Below, piece by piece: positions 13,915 through 13,936 of a stretch of DNA of 13,936 nt. Each line of letters starts with the position of its first letter. Position 1 is the stretch's first letter. Source of the stretch: DTU089 sp002440045 (GTDB taxonomy: Bacteria > Bacillota > Clostridia > Oscillospirales > Acutalibacteraceae); the NCBI GenBank assembly GCA_937885695.1, contig CALABP010000083.1:1-13936 (forward strand), in the 5' to 3' direction. A program made the translations under genes and the position numbers. The notes below the pieces were generated by a model. That model was not told the DNA's origin. It did no database searches and saw nothing but the letters and a program-made list of their open reading frames with translations.

Positions 13915-13936
13915 AGGTTGACTTTACACGGTGTTT

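Noticed and set aside
13915..13936. Possible new promoter (TTGACT at 13919-13924) or gene start at the right edge
   Set aside because: The window ends before a -10 box or start codon could be seen.

Overview
The window looks like chromosomal DNA from a spore-forming, Gram-positive anaerobe of the class Clostridia, probably the Oscillospiraceae/Ruminococcaceae side. This is inferred from the gene content: a YunB-type sporulation protein, a MurT/GatD-type cell-wall gene pair, an MscL with a C-terminal zinc ribbon, a secreted leucine-rich-repeat protein with a dockerin-like tail, an ECF vitamin transporter, and a 2-hydroxyacyl-CoA dehydratase-type radical activase system. AT-rich spacers, strong AGGAGG ribosome binding sites and near-consensus sigma-A promoters fit this. 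There are no tRNA or rRNA genes, insertion sequences, phage genes or CRISPR arrays.

Layout. (1) 1-113: three short hairpins and a TAACAGC tandem array, probably an interspersed repeat. (2) 114-3888, minus strand: a tightly packed five-gene operon reading from a TTGACA-16-TATAAT promoter: phosphoribosyltransferase, rsmI (16S rRNA methyltransferase), a small membrane-anchored protein of unknown function, a TIM-barrel sugar isomerase/epimerase, and a short-chain dehydrogenase of the D-mannonate oxidoreductase type. (3) 4077-5330, plus strand: a secreted LRR protein with a dockerin-like C-terminus, with its own promoter and terminator. (4) 5447-6070: a DUF1643 protein. (5) 6126-6821: yunB, with a TTG start. 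(6) 6873-8275, minus strand: coaX followed by an ECF S component, probably a pantothenate uptake and phosphorylation operon. (7) 8458-11061, plus strand: mscL, murT-like, gatD-like. (8) 11128-13914: two 2-hydroxyacyl-CoA dehydratase-like (DUF2229/HgdB-type) proteins and their ATP-dependent [4Fe-4S] activase, overlapping head to tail. The last 22 bases after this operon hold no recognisable gene.

The most unusual item is the murT/gatD pair. MurT/GatD normally amidates D-glutamate of lipid II using ammonia released from glutamine by GatD. Here the GatD-like protein keeps the family fold signature but has Gly where the nucleophilic Cys belongs and Leu where the catalytic His belongs, so it should not be a glutaminase. 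The MurT partner keeps its P-loop and zinc ribbon but has lost several C-terminal signatures. This pair could be a divergent paralogue with another job, or an ammonia-dependent version. A terminator-like hairpin lies between it and the dehydratase operon, leaving open whether the two are co-expressed.
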